This document shows positions 1-8,137 of a stretch of 32,399 bases of DNA, piece after piece. The translations under genes and the position numbers were made by a program. Origin of the DNA: Lachnospiraceae bacterium. Its GTDB lineage: Bacteria > Bacillota > Clostridia > Lachnospirales > Lachnospiraceae. The stretch is from positions 1 to 32,399 of the forward strand of contig JAFQCK010000127.1 in assembly GCA_017416465.1 (NCBI GenBank), in the 5' to 3' direction. The notes under the pieces are model-generated. The model saw only the letters and a program-made list of their open reading frames with translations, made no database searches and was not told where the DNA came from. Positions within the stretch are counted from its first letter, which is position 1, and each line of letters opens with the position of its first letter.

Positions 1-1001
1 ATAATGATGGAACAATGACACTGGAAAAAGAAACAGCAGTAGAAGTTAATGGCCAAATTTATATGATTAAAGAGAGTGGAACAACAGTTGGAACTATGGA
101 CACATTAACAGGAATACCTTTAGGGTCAGGTAATAATATAAGAATTTCAGCATCAGATATTGTATTGGGAAATTATACAGTATATGGGGCTTATACTGAT
201 GTTGTTGACGCTTATAGAGGCTCAAATAATAATTTATATACTCAAATATTATATGGTATTACATCAGATAGAGTAAAATCACAACTTGGATTAACTGATA
301 ATTTTGCATGGACAGATGCTTTTATAGAATATGATACATCACCACAAAAATTATATGATGCAGATGGAAAAGAAGTTTCCGGAATGGCTTTAAATAATTA
401 TTTTGATGAGAATGGCAATTATAAAGGCGGTCTTTATACAACAGCACAGGCAAGAGCAACGGACGAAGTATTTGCAAGTGAAGATTCAGAAAGATATCAG
501 GCAATATCATCGATTCTTGGTTATGGTGCAACAACCATAGGAAAGTATATCACACAATCTAGTACACAGGTTGCAGGTGATTTGGATTTAAATCTTCATG
601 TTGGAGCTGATTCAGATAGAGAGAATAAGATAAGTTTGAATCTGAAAACATTAACATCAAGTGGTTTAGGTATTGATAAGCTTGCAAGTCATAATATTGG
701 TATTGTTGATACTACGGGTGAGAATGCTACAGATGCCATTGATATAATCGCAGAAGCTCTCCAAAGAGTATCAACTCAGCGCTCTTCATTGGGAGCAATT
801 CAGAATCGCTTAGACCATACAATTAAGAATCTCGATAATGTTGTTGAAAATACTACAGCCGCAGAGTCTCAAATTAGAGATACGGATATGGCAGAAGAGA
901 TGGTTAAATACTCAAATAATAATATTCTCCAGCAGGCAGGACAGTCTATGCTCGCACAGGCTAACCAAAGTAATCAAGGCATTTTAAGTTTATTACAATA
1001 G
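1..1001 (+). CDS. Flagellin, 5'-truncated by window edge
   Basis: C-terminal part of a flagellin, the subunit of the external flagellar filament. The frame is open to the first base (phase starts at base 3), so the ATG at 15 is internal and the true start lies upstream. The last ~110 residues are the conserved C-terminal D1/D0 helices (IKNLDNVVENTTAAESQIRD, MAEEMVKYSNNNILQQAGQ, ending ILSLLQ). The visible N-terminal part is a variable, surface-exposed domain with no recognised fold. A segment with QKLYDADGKEV and YFDENGNYKGGLY recurs in the next gene, so the two are paralogues sharing cassettes as well as ends. It ends just before two hairpins and is probably transcribed separately from the downstream flagellin, which has its own promoter. 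Confidence 0.93.
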   Translation, partial: NDGTMTLEKETAVEVNGQIYMIKESGTTVGTMDTLTGIPLGSGNNIRISASDIVLGNYTVYGAYTDVVDAYRGSNNNLYTQILYGITSDRVKSQLGLTDNFAWTDAFIEYDTSPQKLYDADGKEVSGMALNNYFDENGNYKGGLYTTAQARATDEVFASEDSERYQAISSILGYGATTIGKYITQSSTQVAGDLDLNLHVGADSDRENKISLNLKTLTSSGLGIDKLASHNIGIVDTTGENATDAIDIIAEALQRVSTQRSSLGAIQNRLDHTIKNLDNVVENTTAAESQIRDTDMAEEMVKYSNNNILQQAGQSMLAQANQSNQGILSLLQ

Positions 1002-1016
1002 TTTTATATTCAAAGA

Positions 1017-1085
1017 AACATTTTGAAAATACTCCCTTCAAAATGTTCTACTGTGTAGAGCCATGGTTTACCATGGCTCTTTGTC
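1017..1085 (+). terminator. Double hairpin terminator after the first flagellin
   Basis: Two perfect inverted repeats in tandem. One has 11-bp arms at 1017-1027 and 1037-1047 (AACATTTTGAA / TTCAAAATGTT). The second has 10-bp arms at 1057-1066 and 1071-1080 (AGAGCCATGG / CCATGGCTCT) around a 4-nt loop. The U-tract after the second is short (TTTG), so termination may be partial. The placement 16 bp past the stop codon fits a terminator or an mRNA-stabilising 3' end of a highly expressed filament gene. Confidence 0.7.
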
Positions 1086-1168
1086 AATATGCAAAATATG
1101 ATTAGTATAGAGATAATAATATTTGTCAGAAAGATGTTATATATTAGCTTAAATTAACATAAATAGAT

Positions 1169-1195
1169 TAAATAAGAATTGCTATTAGCCGATAT
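1169..1195 (+). promoter_or_regulatory. Sigma-D (sigma-28) flagellar promoter
   Basis: TAAA at 1169-1172, a spacer of exactly 15 bp, then GCCGATAT at 1188-1195: a full match to the sigma-D/FliA consensus. It lies 65 bp upstream of the second flagellin ATG. This implies late-class flagellar expression, after FlgM export in the usual regulatory scheme. Confidence 0.92.
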
Positions 1196-1260
1196 ATGTA
1201 TTAAAAGATGTAATAGTTACTAGAGAGATTTGGGGATTTTGTAAAGTGTAGGGGAAGGAC

Positions 1261-4110
1261 ATGATAATTAAGCATAATTTGAGTGCTATGAATGCTCAAA
1301 GGCAATACGGCATTGTGGTAGGTGGTCTTGGTAAAGCAACTGAGAAACTTTCATCTGGATATAAGATTAATAGGGCTGCTGATGATGCAGCTGGTTTGGC
1401 TATTTCTGAAAAAATGAGAAAACAGATAAGGGGTATTAATAGAGCAGCAGCTAATGCAGAAGATGGAATCAGTTGCGTACAGACATCAGAAGGCGCACTA
1501 GCAGAAGTTCAAGATATGTTGCAGAGAATGAATGAATTATGTGTACAAGCTGCTAATGGTACTAATTCCATCACAGATAGGCAGTATATTCAAGATGAAA
1601 TTGACCAGCTAATTTCTGAAGTTGATAGAGTATCAGAAAGTACAAAATTCAATGAAACCTATATGTTAAAAGGAAATGAAATTAGTAATAAGATGGTTTA
1701 TATAACGGATTATTCAATAACATATACAAAAAATCATATGGTAGTAAAGGATTTAAAAGCAGTTCCCTATAAAATTGATTATGAGGGGATTCCTAATGTA
1801 TATATTGCTCCTATTGGATTATTGAAAGAAGATTCAAGTACACCAGTTTCTGTGGATAAGTTACAAACAGGAGAAGATGTAACAAATTACTTATACTATT
1901 CTGGGAATGCAGATAATTCTACAAAGTCAGTATTTCGTTCCGATGAGTATGTTGTTTTTCAAAATGCAGAATTGAATTCAATGGTTGCAATGGGCAGTCA
2001 AGGAAAGATATACGGAGAAACAGCTGCGACAGATGCAATGAATTTTGATTTGTCTACAAATGGGATAGATTCTAGTGTGCGAGCCAACAAAGAATTATAT
2101 ATATATGATACGGCAACAGATACGATTACAAGACTTACATCTGGCGAGGAAATGACACAATATCTTAAGGATGACAATACAGTAGAGGACAGATATCGTT
2201 ATGTTGAAATCGTGAGTACTTATGCGCAAGGGGATATAGGGACTGGATCAACAGGAATTATATTATCAGAGATGGATTATCCAGGAAGCGCTGTACAGAC
2301 AGTAGACATGACTACGTTAGCTAATTATAACTCATATACAGATGCAAATGGAAAATTACATTATGTATTAGGTAGTGGAACATTTAAGATAGATTTTGGC
2401 GTAACAGGAGTTGTTTTGGATGTATCGGGTAATGTCAATCTGGAAGATTCAAACTTACAGAATATCAGTGTGGAATGTTCAATGGGAACAAATCTTTCAG
2501 TAAAAAACATGATAATTGATAATTCTATCAACACCTCACAAACGGGAAATGGTGTAGGTAGTGCCATTGTTTTTAAGGATGGTAATAATACCATCAATTG
2601 TTATGGAAATAATGTTTTTAATGGTGGAATTGATAACTATATTTTTGATGATTATAATGTTTGCTTGGCTGGATGTGGTATCTTAGTAACAGATGATGCA
2701 TCTATTACAATAAATGGAACTGATAGTTCAGTATTAACAACACATGGTTCAACATCTAATGCAGGACCTTATAATACAGCAGCTGCAATTGGAGCTATTT
2801 CAGATAATGGATATTCATGGTCTGTTGCTACGAATGCTAAAGTTATACTTAATAGTGGAACGATTAATGCATATGCCAATGCTGATGAATCAATATATGC
2901 TATAGCAGGTTCTTGTTCAATTGGTGGAAGCGGTGTAAGTACAATTACTGTGAATGGAGGAATTTTGAATACTTATGGAGGACAGTATGCAATACGGCCG
3001 AGATGGTGTTCAGGAATGACAGATACTCCGGCTGTCAATATAAATATAGGTGAAGTAAATATTACAGGAACATATGGTATTGGAATTGATGGTACTCCGT
3101 ATGCATACAATGGAGCTGTTAATATTAATGGTGGAAATGTTAATATAGAGACAAAGAATATAGGAATATATTTGCATAGAGGAGTACACTTAAATATTAA
3201 TGGTGGTGATACTAATATTTTATCTACTACAGAAGAAGCGATTGTACCAATAACTGCGACCAGTAAAGTTAGTTTAGAAGGAGGAACATTATATGCAATG
3301 TGTCCGAGTAACAGACCAGCAATAGGTTATCATTCATATTCAATAGTATCACCTTTATATGCAGATGGTGTTCTGGTAGATGGTACGGGTATAGATGATG
3401 GAAATGGTCGCCATATTTTTACTTATGAAGACACGGATAGTATAGATAATGTATCAAAGCATTTTTTTGAAGATATGCTAAGAATAAAACAGTCTATACA
3501 GAAATTATATGATGCTGATGGAAACGAGGTATCAGCAATAGCTCTTAATAAGTATTTTGATGAGAATGGTCATTATACAGGTGGTCTGTTTTCTTCATCA
3601 CAAGTAACTCCAGCAGATGAAGTTAAAAATACAGGAGATAATTCTATTGAGTTATACATTAAACAGACCTATCGTGAATATTTCGATGACTTGAAATTGA
3701 ATCTTCATGTAGGTGCTGAATCAGATAGAGCGAATAAGATCGGAATTGAGTTCTCTTCTATTAATGCAGCATCATTAGGAATAGAGATGCTGGCCAGTCA
3801 TCATATAGGAATTGTTGATAATACTGGGGATAAAGCTACAGATGCAATTGACGTAGTAGCTAAAGCATTGGAGATGGTTTCAAGGGAACGTTCTAATTTG
3901 GGAGCTATTCAAAATCGCTTAGAACATACTATTAAGAATCTTGATAATGTAGTAGAGAATACTACAGTCGCAGAATCTCAGATTAGAGATACTGATATGG
4001 CAGAAGAGATGGTGAAATACTCAAATAATAATATTCTACAGCAGGCAGGTCAGTCTATGTTGGCACAAGCTAATCAAAGTAATCAAGGCGTATTAAGTTT
4101 GATACAATAG
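1261..4110 (+). CDS. Giant flagellin with beta-helix insertion
   Basis: 949-aa flagellin, about twice the usual length. Residues 1-140 are the N-terminal D0/D1 helices (IIKHNLSAMNAQRQYG, KLSSGYKINRAADDAAGLAI), with the LQRMNEL motif near residues 87-93, a region that in other flagellins contacts TLR5. Residues ~810-949 are the C-terminal D1/D0, almost identical to the upstream paralogue. Residues ~350-715 are an insertion of Gly/Asn-rich short-strand repeats (VNGGIL, VNINGGNVNI, LNINGGDTNI, VSLEGGTL), typical of a right-handed parallel beta-helix like those in cell-surface carbohydrate-binding domains. No HExxH or other protease motif was seen. Several cysteines (72, 94 and a group in the insertion) are unusual for a flagellin. 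The start is supported by AGGGGAAGG just upstream. The insertion is inferred to be displayed on the filament surface; a ligand-binding role is a guess. Confidence 0.93.
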   Translation: MIIKHNLSAMNAQRQYGIVVGGLGKATEKLSSGYKINRAADDAAGLAISEKMRKQIRGINRAAANAEDGISCVQTSEGALAEVQDMLQRMNELCVQAANGTNSITDRQYIQDEIDQLISEVDRVSESTKFNETYMLKGNEISNKMVYITDYSITYTKNHMVVKDLKAVPYKIDYEGIPNVYIAPIGLLKEDSSTPVSVDKLQTGEDVTNYLYYSGNADNSTKSVFRSDEYVVFQNAELNSMVAMGSQGKIYGETAATDAMNFDLSTNGIDSSVRANKELYIYDTATDTITRLTSGEEMTQYLKDDNTVEDRYRYVEIVSTYAQGDIGTGSTGIILSEMDYPGSAVQTVDMTTLANYNSYTDANGKLHYVLGSGTFKIDFGVTGVVLDVSGNVNLEDSNLQNISVECSMGTNLSVKNMIIDNSINTSQTGNGVGSAIVFKDGNNTINCYGNNVFNGGIDNYIFDDYNVCLAGCGILVTDDASITINGTDSSVLTTHGSTSNAGPYNTAAAIGAISDNGYSWSVATNAKVILNSGTINAYANADESIYAIAGSCSIGGSGVSTITVNGGILNTYGGQYAIRPRWCSGMTDTPAVNINIGEVNITGTYGIGIDGTPYAYNGAVNINGGNVNIETKNIGIYLHRGVHLNINGGDTNILSTTEEAIVPITATSKVSLEGGTLYAMCPSNRPAIGYHSYSIVSPLYADGVLVDGTGIDDGNGRHIFTYEDTDSIDNVSKHFFEDMLRIKQSIQKLYDADGNEVSAIALNKYFDENGHYTGGLFSSSQVTPADEVKNTGDNSIELYIKQTYREYFDDLKLNLHVGAESDRANKIGIEFSSINAASLGIEMLASHHIGIVDNTGDKATDAIDVVAKALEMVSRERSNLGAIQNRLEHTIKNLDNVVENTTVAESQIRDTDMAEEMVKYSNNNILQQAGQSMLAQANQSNQGVLSLIQ

Positions 4111-4124
4111 AGAATGTCAATTTT

Positions 4125-4161
4125 AAAGGTTATGGATTTTGTTCCATAGCCTTTTTCTTTT
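4125..4161 (+). terminator. Rho-independent terminator of the flagellin
   Basis: 12-bp stem (4125-4136 AAAGGTTATGGA with 4143-4154 TCCATAGCCTTT, one G-T pair), a 6-nt loop, then a T-rich tract to 4161. It lies 14 bp after the flagellin stop codon. Confidence 0.9.
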
Positions 4162-4177
4162 GTAACAATATGTTACA
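4161..4177. repeat. Perfect palindrome TGTAACA-ATA-TGTTACA
   Basis: 7-bp arms with a 3-bp centre, directly after the flagellin terminator. The form suits a dimeric repressor operator or a recombinase core site. The nearest downstream gene (HNH) starts 190 bp later. The rest of 4178-4366 is AT-rich, with a CCACCCCCTC patch at about 4260-4269 and no gene that I can support. Confidence 0.45.
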
Positions 4178-4366
4178 GGCGTTTATATAGCAAAAAAGTA
4201 TATAAATTTTTCCAGAGCATCCACGTTTAAAGCTTGTAATGTATTTCTAGTTCGGAACCCCACCCCCTCTATATATAAATTATAAAGTTTTTATAAATTT
4301 ATCATTGATTTACATAAAAACACCTAAATTGCCTCCGTATATTTTATTTTAAAGGAGGTATTCATA

Positions 4367-4858
4367 ATGGACGCAAAAGAAATATATATTGGGGGAAGAA
4401 AATACACAATCTATTCAGATGGAACTATATATGGAGTAAGTGGAAATCTCTTGAAACAAAGACCTAATCCTGATGGCTATGCAACTGTAACATTAGGGGA
4501 TGATAAGCAAAGAAAGAACTATCGTGTACATAGATTAGTAGCAGAATATTTTTTGCCTAATCCTAATAATCTAACTGATGTAGACCATCTGGATGGCAAT
4601 AGGATGAATCCCAGAGTTGAAAACTTAGAATGGGTTTCACATCAAGAGAATGTTAGTAGAGCAAAAGCAAGAGGCAGTTATAATGGCCGCTATGTTGGAG
4701 AAAAGAATCCAAAAGCACGACTTACAGAAGATATAGTCTTAAAGCTACGGGCTGAATATGCACGAGGTGTTACTATACAGGAGATGGTAAAGAAATATGG
4801 TTTTGCTTGGAATACTATTGGTAACGCAGTAAAAGGCTATACATGGGCACATTTATAG
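4367..4858 (+). CDS. HNH homing-type endonuclease
   Basis: 163-aa protein of the free-standing HNH family. An N-terminal beta-rich segment (IYIGGRKYTIYSDGTIY, residues ~3-20) resembles the NUMOD-type element found in such nucleases. The HNH core runs from H55 (RVHRLVAEYFLPNP) through D73-H74-x-D-G-N and RVENLEWVSHQEN. The C-terminal ~45 residues (RLTEDIVLKLRAEYARG to WNTIGNAVKG) form a helix-turn-helix-like DNA-binding repeat. AAAGGAGGT at 4351-4359 supports the start. Enzymes of this type nick or cut specific DNA and often behave as selfish elements. It stands alone between the flagellins and the integrated element; it could belong to the element's left end or be an independent insertion. 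Confidence 0.88.
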   Translation: MDAKEIYIGGRKYTIYSDGTIYGVSGNLLKQRPNPDGYATVTLGDDKQRKNYRVHRLVAEYFLPNPNNLTDVDHLDGNRMNPRVENLEWVSHQENVSRAKARGSYNGRYVGEKNPKARLTEDIVLKLRAEYARGVTIQEMVKKYGFAWNTIGNAVKGYTWAHL

Positions 4859-4870
4859 AACGATTGACCT

Positions 4871-4899
4871 AGACAAGTCATTAAACTGTCTTATTTTTA
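4871..4899 (+). terminator. Weak terminator after the HNH gene
   Basis: Imperfect stem AGAC-A-AGT / ACT-GTCT (4871-4878 with 4885-4891, one bulged A) followed by TATTTTT. From here to 5081 I see no supportable gene. A ribosome site at 4915-4921 (GGAGGTG) leads only to very short reading frames, such as a 16-codon one from 4939, which may be the remnant of a lost gene start. Confidence 0.45.
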
Positions 4900-5081
4900 T
4901 GCTCTTAAAAGAATGGAGGTGATTCCCTTGGAGAATTGATGGCAACTATGCCGCAAATTGTAATTACAACTGAATATGGAAACAAATAATAATGATTATT
5001 TAAGAAATCTTAGTCTTATCATTGATATATTGATGCATGTAAGACTGGATAACAAAAATTTTTACAAAGGAGATTTTAACT

Positions 5082-6044
5082 ATGAACAAGAAAGATATGA
5101 TTATGTCAAATGGAACTATTACAACAATGAAGGATTTTGTAGAAACAATCAGACAGTCGATGGAAGCATATTATGGAGCTGGATATTGTATTGAAGTACA
5201 TTCTGTCATTAAGAACAATGATTGTCATATGACAGGGCTTGCAATCAGAAGCAATAAATGTAATATAGCTCCTACAATTTATCTTGATAAGTTCTATGAA
5301 GCTTACCTGAATGGTATGACGATGGAACATGTATGTAGAGAAGTTATTTACATTTATGAAACAAATAAAGTAGAGGACAGTTTTGACATTAAGTATTTTG
5401 CTGACTTTTCAAATGTAAGAAGCAGAATCTGCTACAAGCTAGTGAATGCAGAACGCAATAAAGAAATGCTGTCTGATATGCCTCATATAAGGATTCTAGA
5501 CCTAGCCCTTGTGTTTTATGTTCTGCTTAACATAGACAAAGATGGAACACAGACAATAGCTGTAAGAAATTATATGCAGGATATATGGAAGGTCAGCACA
5601 GAGACATTATATGAAGAAGCAAAACAGAATACTTCCAGACTGTTCCCCTGTGATATAAAACCTATGAGAGATATCATTCGTGAAATGATGGAACTGGAAA
5701 TGGATAAAGATAGTGTAGATGAATATTTTGATATGATGCTGGAAGAAGATGTTCCTATGGAGATGTATGTAATCAGCAACAAATTCAGGATAAGCGGGGC
5801 AGTAGCTATCTTTTATAAAGATGTATTAAAGAATTTGGCAAATCAGCTGGATTGTGATTTATATATTTTGCCATCATCAACACATGAAACAATATTGTTA
5901 CCTGTAACAGAAAGCAATATGAATGTAGAAGGCTTGAGAGAAATGGTTCAGGAAGTTAATAGAACTCAAGTATTAGAGCAAGAGCAATTATCAGATAATG
6001 TTTATATTTATATCAGAAGCAAAGACCGTGTGGAATTACTGTAA
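5082..6044 (+). CDS. DUF5688 family protein
   Basis: 320-aa protein that I recognise as DUF5688, a family of unknown function common in accessory elements of Lachnospiraceae and other clostridia. Recognised features are the PTIYLDKFYEAYLNG segment, the DLALVFYVLLN helix, the MYVISNKFRISGAVAIFYKD stretch, the ILPSSTHETILLPV strand and a C-terminal EVN..QVL..EQLSDNVYIY end. No catalytic motif, signal peptide or membrane segment is visible. The start has a good ribosome site (AAAGGAG, 14 bp upstream region). It opens a co-directional gene run reaching to 9918, with short gaps and overlaps that suggest one operon. Its role in the element is unknown. Confidence 0.85.
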   Translation: MNKKDMIMSNGTITTMKDFVETIRQSMEAYYGAGYCIEVHSVIKNNDCHMTGLAIRSNKCNIAPTIYLDKFYEAYLNGMTMEHVCREVIYIYETNKVEDSFDIKYFADFSNVRSRICYKLVNAERNKEMLSDMPHIRILDLALVFYVLLNIDKDGTQTIAVRNYMQDIWKVSTETLYEEAKQNTSRLFPCDIKPMRDIIREMMELEMDKDSVDEYFDMMLEEDVPMEMYVISNKFRISGAVAIFYKDVLKNLANQLDCDLYILPSSTHETILLPVTESNMNVEGLREMVQEVNRTQVLEQEQLSDNVYIYIRSKDRVELL

Positions 6045-6083
6045 TTTCATAGGTCTTATTTTTATGAATTGGAGGATTTTATT

Positions 6084-6392
6084 ATGTTTGATAAGAAGTC
6101 TATGAAGTTGATTAAGGATTATAAGAAAGCACAGGAGTACCTATTAGAAGGTATTCCTGTGTACATGGTAAAGCTGGATGGCAGTCTGGAAGAATTAACA
6201 GAGGCAAACTGGATGGCTGTGATATTTCACAACCTGAAAGGCGGCAGATATGCAGTCTATCGTAAGAAGCTTATTGAGATTGGGGAGTTCCAGAAGGATA
6301 TCCATATTGGAAAGAGGATATTAACTGTATCTCATACTATGAAAGGAGGTGGTTCATCATGGATGTTTGCATCTTGCAGGGACGAAGAATAA
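6084..6392 (+). CDS. Hypothetical accessory protein, 102 aa
   Basis: Family not recognised. A small soluble protein, lysine-rich at the start (MFDKKSMKLIKDYKKAQEYL), with a mixed alpha/beta pattern (GIPVYMVKLDGSLEELTEAN). I chose ATG 6084 because GGAGG at 6071-6075 sits correctly before it; an in-frame TTG at 6069 overlaps that ribosome site. The 3' end overlaps the next small gene by 34 bases, which suggests translational coupling. Confidence 0.7.
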   Translation: MFDKKSMKLIKDYKKAQEYLLEGIPVYMVKLDGSLEELTEANWMAVIFHNLKGGRYAVYRKKLIEIGEFQKDIHIGKRILTVSHTMKGGGSSWMFASCRDEE

Positions 6393-6538
6393 CCCCTGAA
6401 ATGCCAGGAGCATGTAACAAGTGCAGTCTGTACCTGAATACCTGTTGTCCGATTATTGATAATGGATATCTGGTAGGCGCAGAGTGTGATTATGATTATT
6501 GTCAGGATTGTCCGCATTATGAAGAATGTGGACGGTAG
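6359..6538 (+). CDS. Cysteine-rich 59-aa protein (possible zinc binder)
   Basis: Short gene supported by a strong ribosome site (AAAGGAGGT at 6342-6350, 8 bp before the ATG) and by its place in the operon. The product has nine cysteines in 59 residues (positions 4, 19, 22, 29, 30, 43, 48, 51, 57), arranged as CxxC, CC and a C-terminal CxxCPHYEEC. This pattern suits a small zinc-binding or redox fold, but no named family was recognised. It overlaps the preceding gene and ends 12 bp before the next. Confidence 0.72.
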   Translation: MDVCILQGRRITPEMPGACNKCSLYLNTCCPIIDNGYLVGAECDYDYCQDCPHYEECGR

Positions 6539-6550
6539 AAAGGAGCTTTT

Positions 6551-6871
6551 ATGAAAGACAAAGTATTAAAAAGAATGAAGCAGGAAATAACAGATTATCG
6601 AAGTGAGTTAGTATCTGGAAAAATGACAGCAGAGCAGATTGTAGAGCAGTCATATCAGTTTGTGGTAAAGCAGGGATTATATCGTATATTCTCTAATCAC
6701 AATGCAAATAAGATATCTGCTGATGTATGGAACTGGCTTGATAGTCAGGAACATGTACTTAACTATCTGTATGAGTTATGGATGCATAACGATACTGACC
6801 TGACCGAAGAATTTGCTCAGATTATTCAAAATGAATTGATTCATGAAATGGAGGTGCATGGCGTTGAGTAA
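6551..6871 (+). CDS. Small helical protein, DUF3848-like (tentative)
   Basis: 106-aa mostly helical, acidic protein (ITDYRSELVSGKMTAEQIVE, LDSQEHVLNYLYELWMHN). It is reminiscent of DUF3848, which occurs beside ArdC-like genes in clostridial elements, but I am not certain of the family. GAAAGGAGC precedes the start. Its 3' end overlaps the following ArdC-like gene, and the next gene's ribosome site lies inside it, so the two are probably translationally coupled. Function unknown. Confidence 0.7.
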   Translation: MKDKVLKRMKQEITDYRSELVSGKMTAEQIVEQSYQFVVKQGLYRIFSNHNANKISADVWNWLDSQEHVLNYLYELWMHNDTDLTEEFAQIIQNELIHEMEVHGVE

Positions 6872-7748
6872 GAATCAGGATAAAATAAAAGCAGCCCTCG
6901 ATCGTATTGATGATAGTTTGGCGACTATCAATACTAATGAGGACTGGCTAAAATTTTTAACTTTTCAAAGTTTATTTTATAACTATTCTTATGGAAATAC
7001 AATACTGATTTATTCACAGAATCCAGAAGCAAGCTTTGTTAAGGGCTATAAGGCATGGAACAAGCTTGGCAGATATGTGAAGAAAGGAAGTAAGGGGCTG
7101 GCTATACTAGCCCCTTGTTTTCGTAAGATAGAAGAATTTAAAGAGCCGGAGAATAAAGCTATATATCAGGATGCAGAAGCCCAAAAAGAAACCAGAAGAG
7201 TAATCTCAGGATTCCGAGTTGCTTATGTTTATGATATTGCTGATACAGATGGCAGTGATGAGTACATTCCAGTGCTTGTCAAAGGTCTTGCAGGAAACAG
7301 CGAAGCAGAGAAAGAAATCTATGACAGATTATTGGCTGTAATATCCAGAGAATACACCGTAAAAGAAGTAAAGGGAACGGCAAGTAAAGGCTCTTTTAAT
7401 CTTGAAACCAAAGTGATTAGTGTACGTTCTGACTTGGAGTATCTACAAAAAATAAAAACCTTGCTCCATGAAATGGGGCACGCTGTAGATTTTTCCTTAC
7501 ATCCAGAGTCTGATATAAGCAGAAATAGAAGAGAATTGATAGCAGAATCAGTAGCGTATGTAGTTGCTCTTCGTTTAGGCTTGGATACCAGCTCTTATTC
7601 TATGAGTTATATCCAGTCATGGCTAAAAGATAAAGACGAGTTAAAAATCATAGCTGATACTGTTCAAAAGGTATCTTACATAATTATCAATAAACTGGCA
7701 GAGTCTTCGGATTCTGCTTTTTCTGATTTGAAGGAGGAAGAGGAATGA
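6858..7748 (+). CDS. ArdC-like ssDNA-binding protein with zincin domain
   Basis: About 296 aa. The N-terminal half matches the ArdC-type ssDNA-binding domain (FLTFQSLFYNYSYGNTILIY, FVKGYKAWNKLGRYVKKGSK, GLAILAPC). The C-terminal half is a zinc metallopeptidase-like domain with HEMGH at about residues 204-208 and a downstream ELIAESVAYV whose glutamate (~230) would be the third ligand. ArdC proteins protect incoming single-stranded DNA from host nucleases and restriction on conjugative plasmids; a similar protective role here is inferred. Start choice is uncertain: GGAGG at 6850-6854 is 3 bp from ATG 6858 and 9 bp from TTG 6864, so TTG (protein starting MSKNQDKI) may be the real start. Confidence 0.85.
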   Translation: MALSKNQDKIKAALDRIDDSLATINTNEDWLKFLTFQSLFYNYSYGNTILIYSQNPEASFVKGYKAWNKLGRYVKKGSKGLAILAPCFRKIEEFKEPENKAIYQDAEAQKETRRVISGFRVAYVYDIADTDGSDEYIPVLVKGLAGNSEAEKEIYDRLLAVISREYTVKEVKGTASKGSFNLETKVISVRSDLEYLQKIKTLLHEMGHAVDFSLHPESDISRNRRELIAESVAYVVALRLGLDTSSYSMSYIQSWLKDKDELKIIADTVQKVSYIIINKLAESSDSAFSDLKEEEE

Positions 7749-8137
7749 TAGGCAAATGCATTGTAGATTCAGAAGGAGATATTCTGGAACTTCAAAGGGA
7801 GTTTTTCAGACAGGGATGGATTTTTAAGGATGAAGAAGCCTATAAAAATAATCCCAGTGCTCCATGCTATGTTCCAGAGTTATTTGATGCAGTATATACA
7901 GCAGAAGATTTCCTGAATGAATGTTGGGAAATACAAGAGATAGCAGATGAGCTGTTTGATTCAGTAGATTGGCAGAGTCCGTCTACGTTACTGGAAGAAT
8001 GGATGGACATGGGAGAAGTTGAGTTCTGTATTCAATGTCAGAAGTTGTTTTGGAGCTTTGAAAAAACAGAGTGTCCATATTGTAATTACAAGAAGGAGAA
8101 AGAAAGTCATGAAAGCAAATATTTTAGTAGAAACTGA
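7745..8137 (+). CDS. Zinc-ribbon hypothetical protein, 130 aa
   Basis: The start overlaps the previous stop (ATGA), and GGAGGAAGAGG lies just upstream, so coupling is likely. The first ~95 residues are acidic, with no recognised family. The C-terminus carries a zinc-ribbon-like knuckle pair, CIQC and CPYC, separated by 12 residues (about 94-112). It overlaps the YqaJ gene start by 29 bases. Probably a small nucleic-acid-associated accessory protein, but function is unknown. Confidence 0.72.
   Translation: MIGKCIVDSEGDILELQREFFRQGWIFKDEEAYKNNPSAPCYVPELFDAVYTAEDFLNECWEIQEIADELFDSVDWQSPSTLLEEWMDMGEVEFCIQCQKLFWSFEKTECPYCNYKKEKESHESKYFSRN

Noticed and set aside
4976-5194. 72-aa open frame overlapping the DUF5688 gene start
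   Set aside because: No ribosome site, low-complexity start, and it shares its 3' half with the better supported gene at 5082 in another frame.
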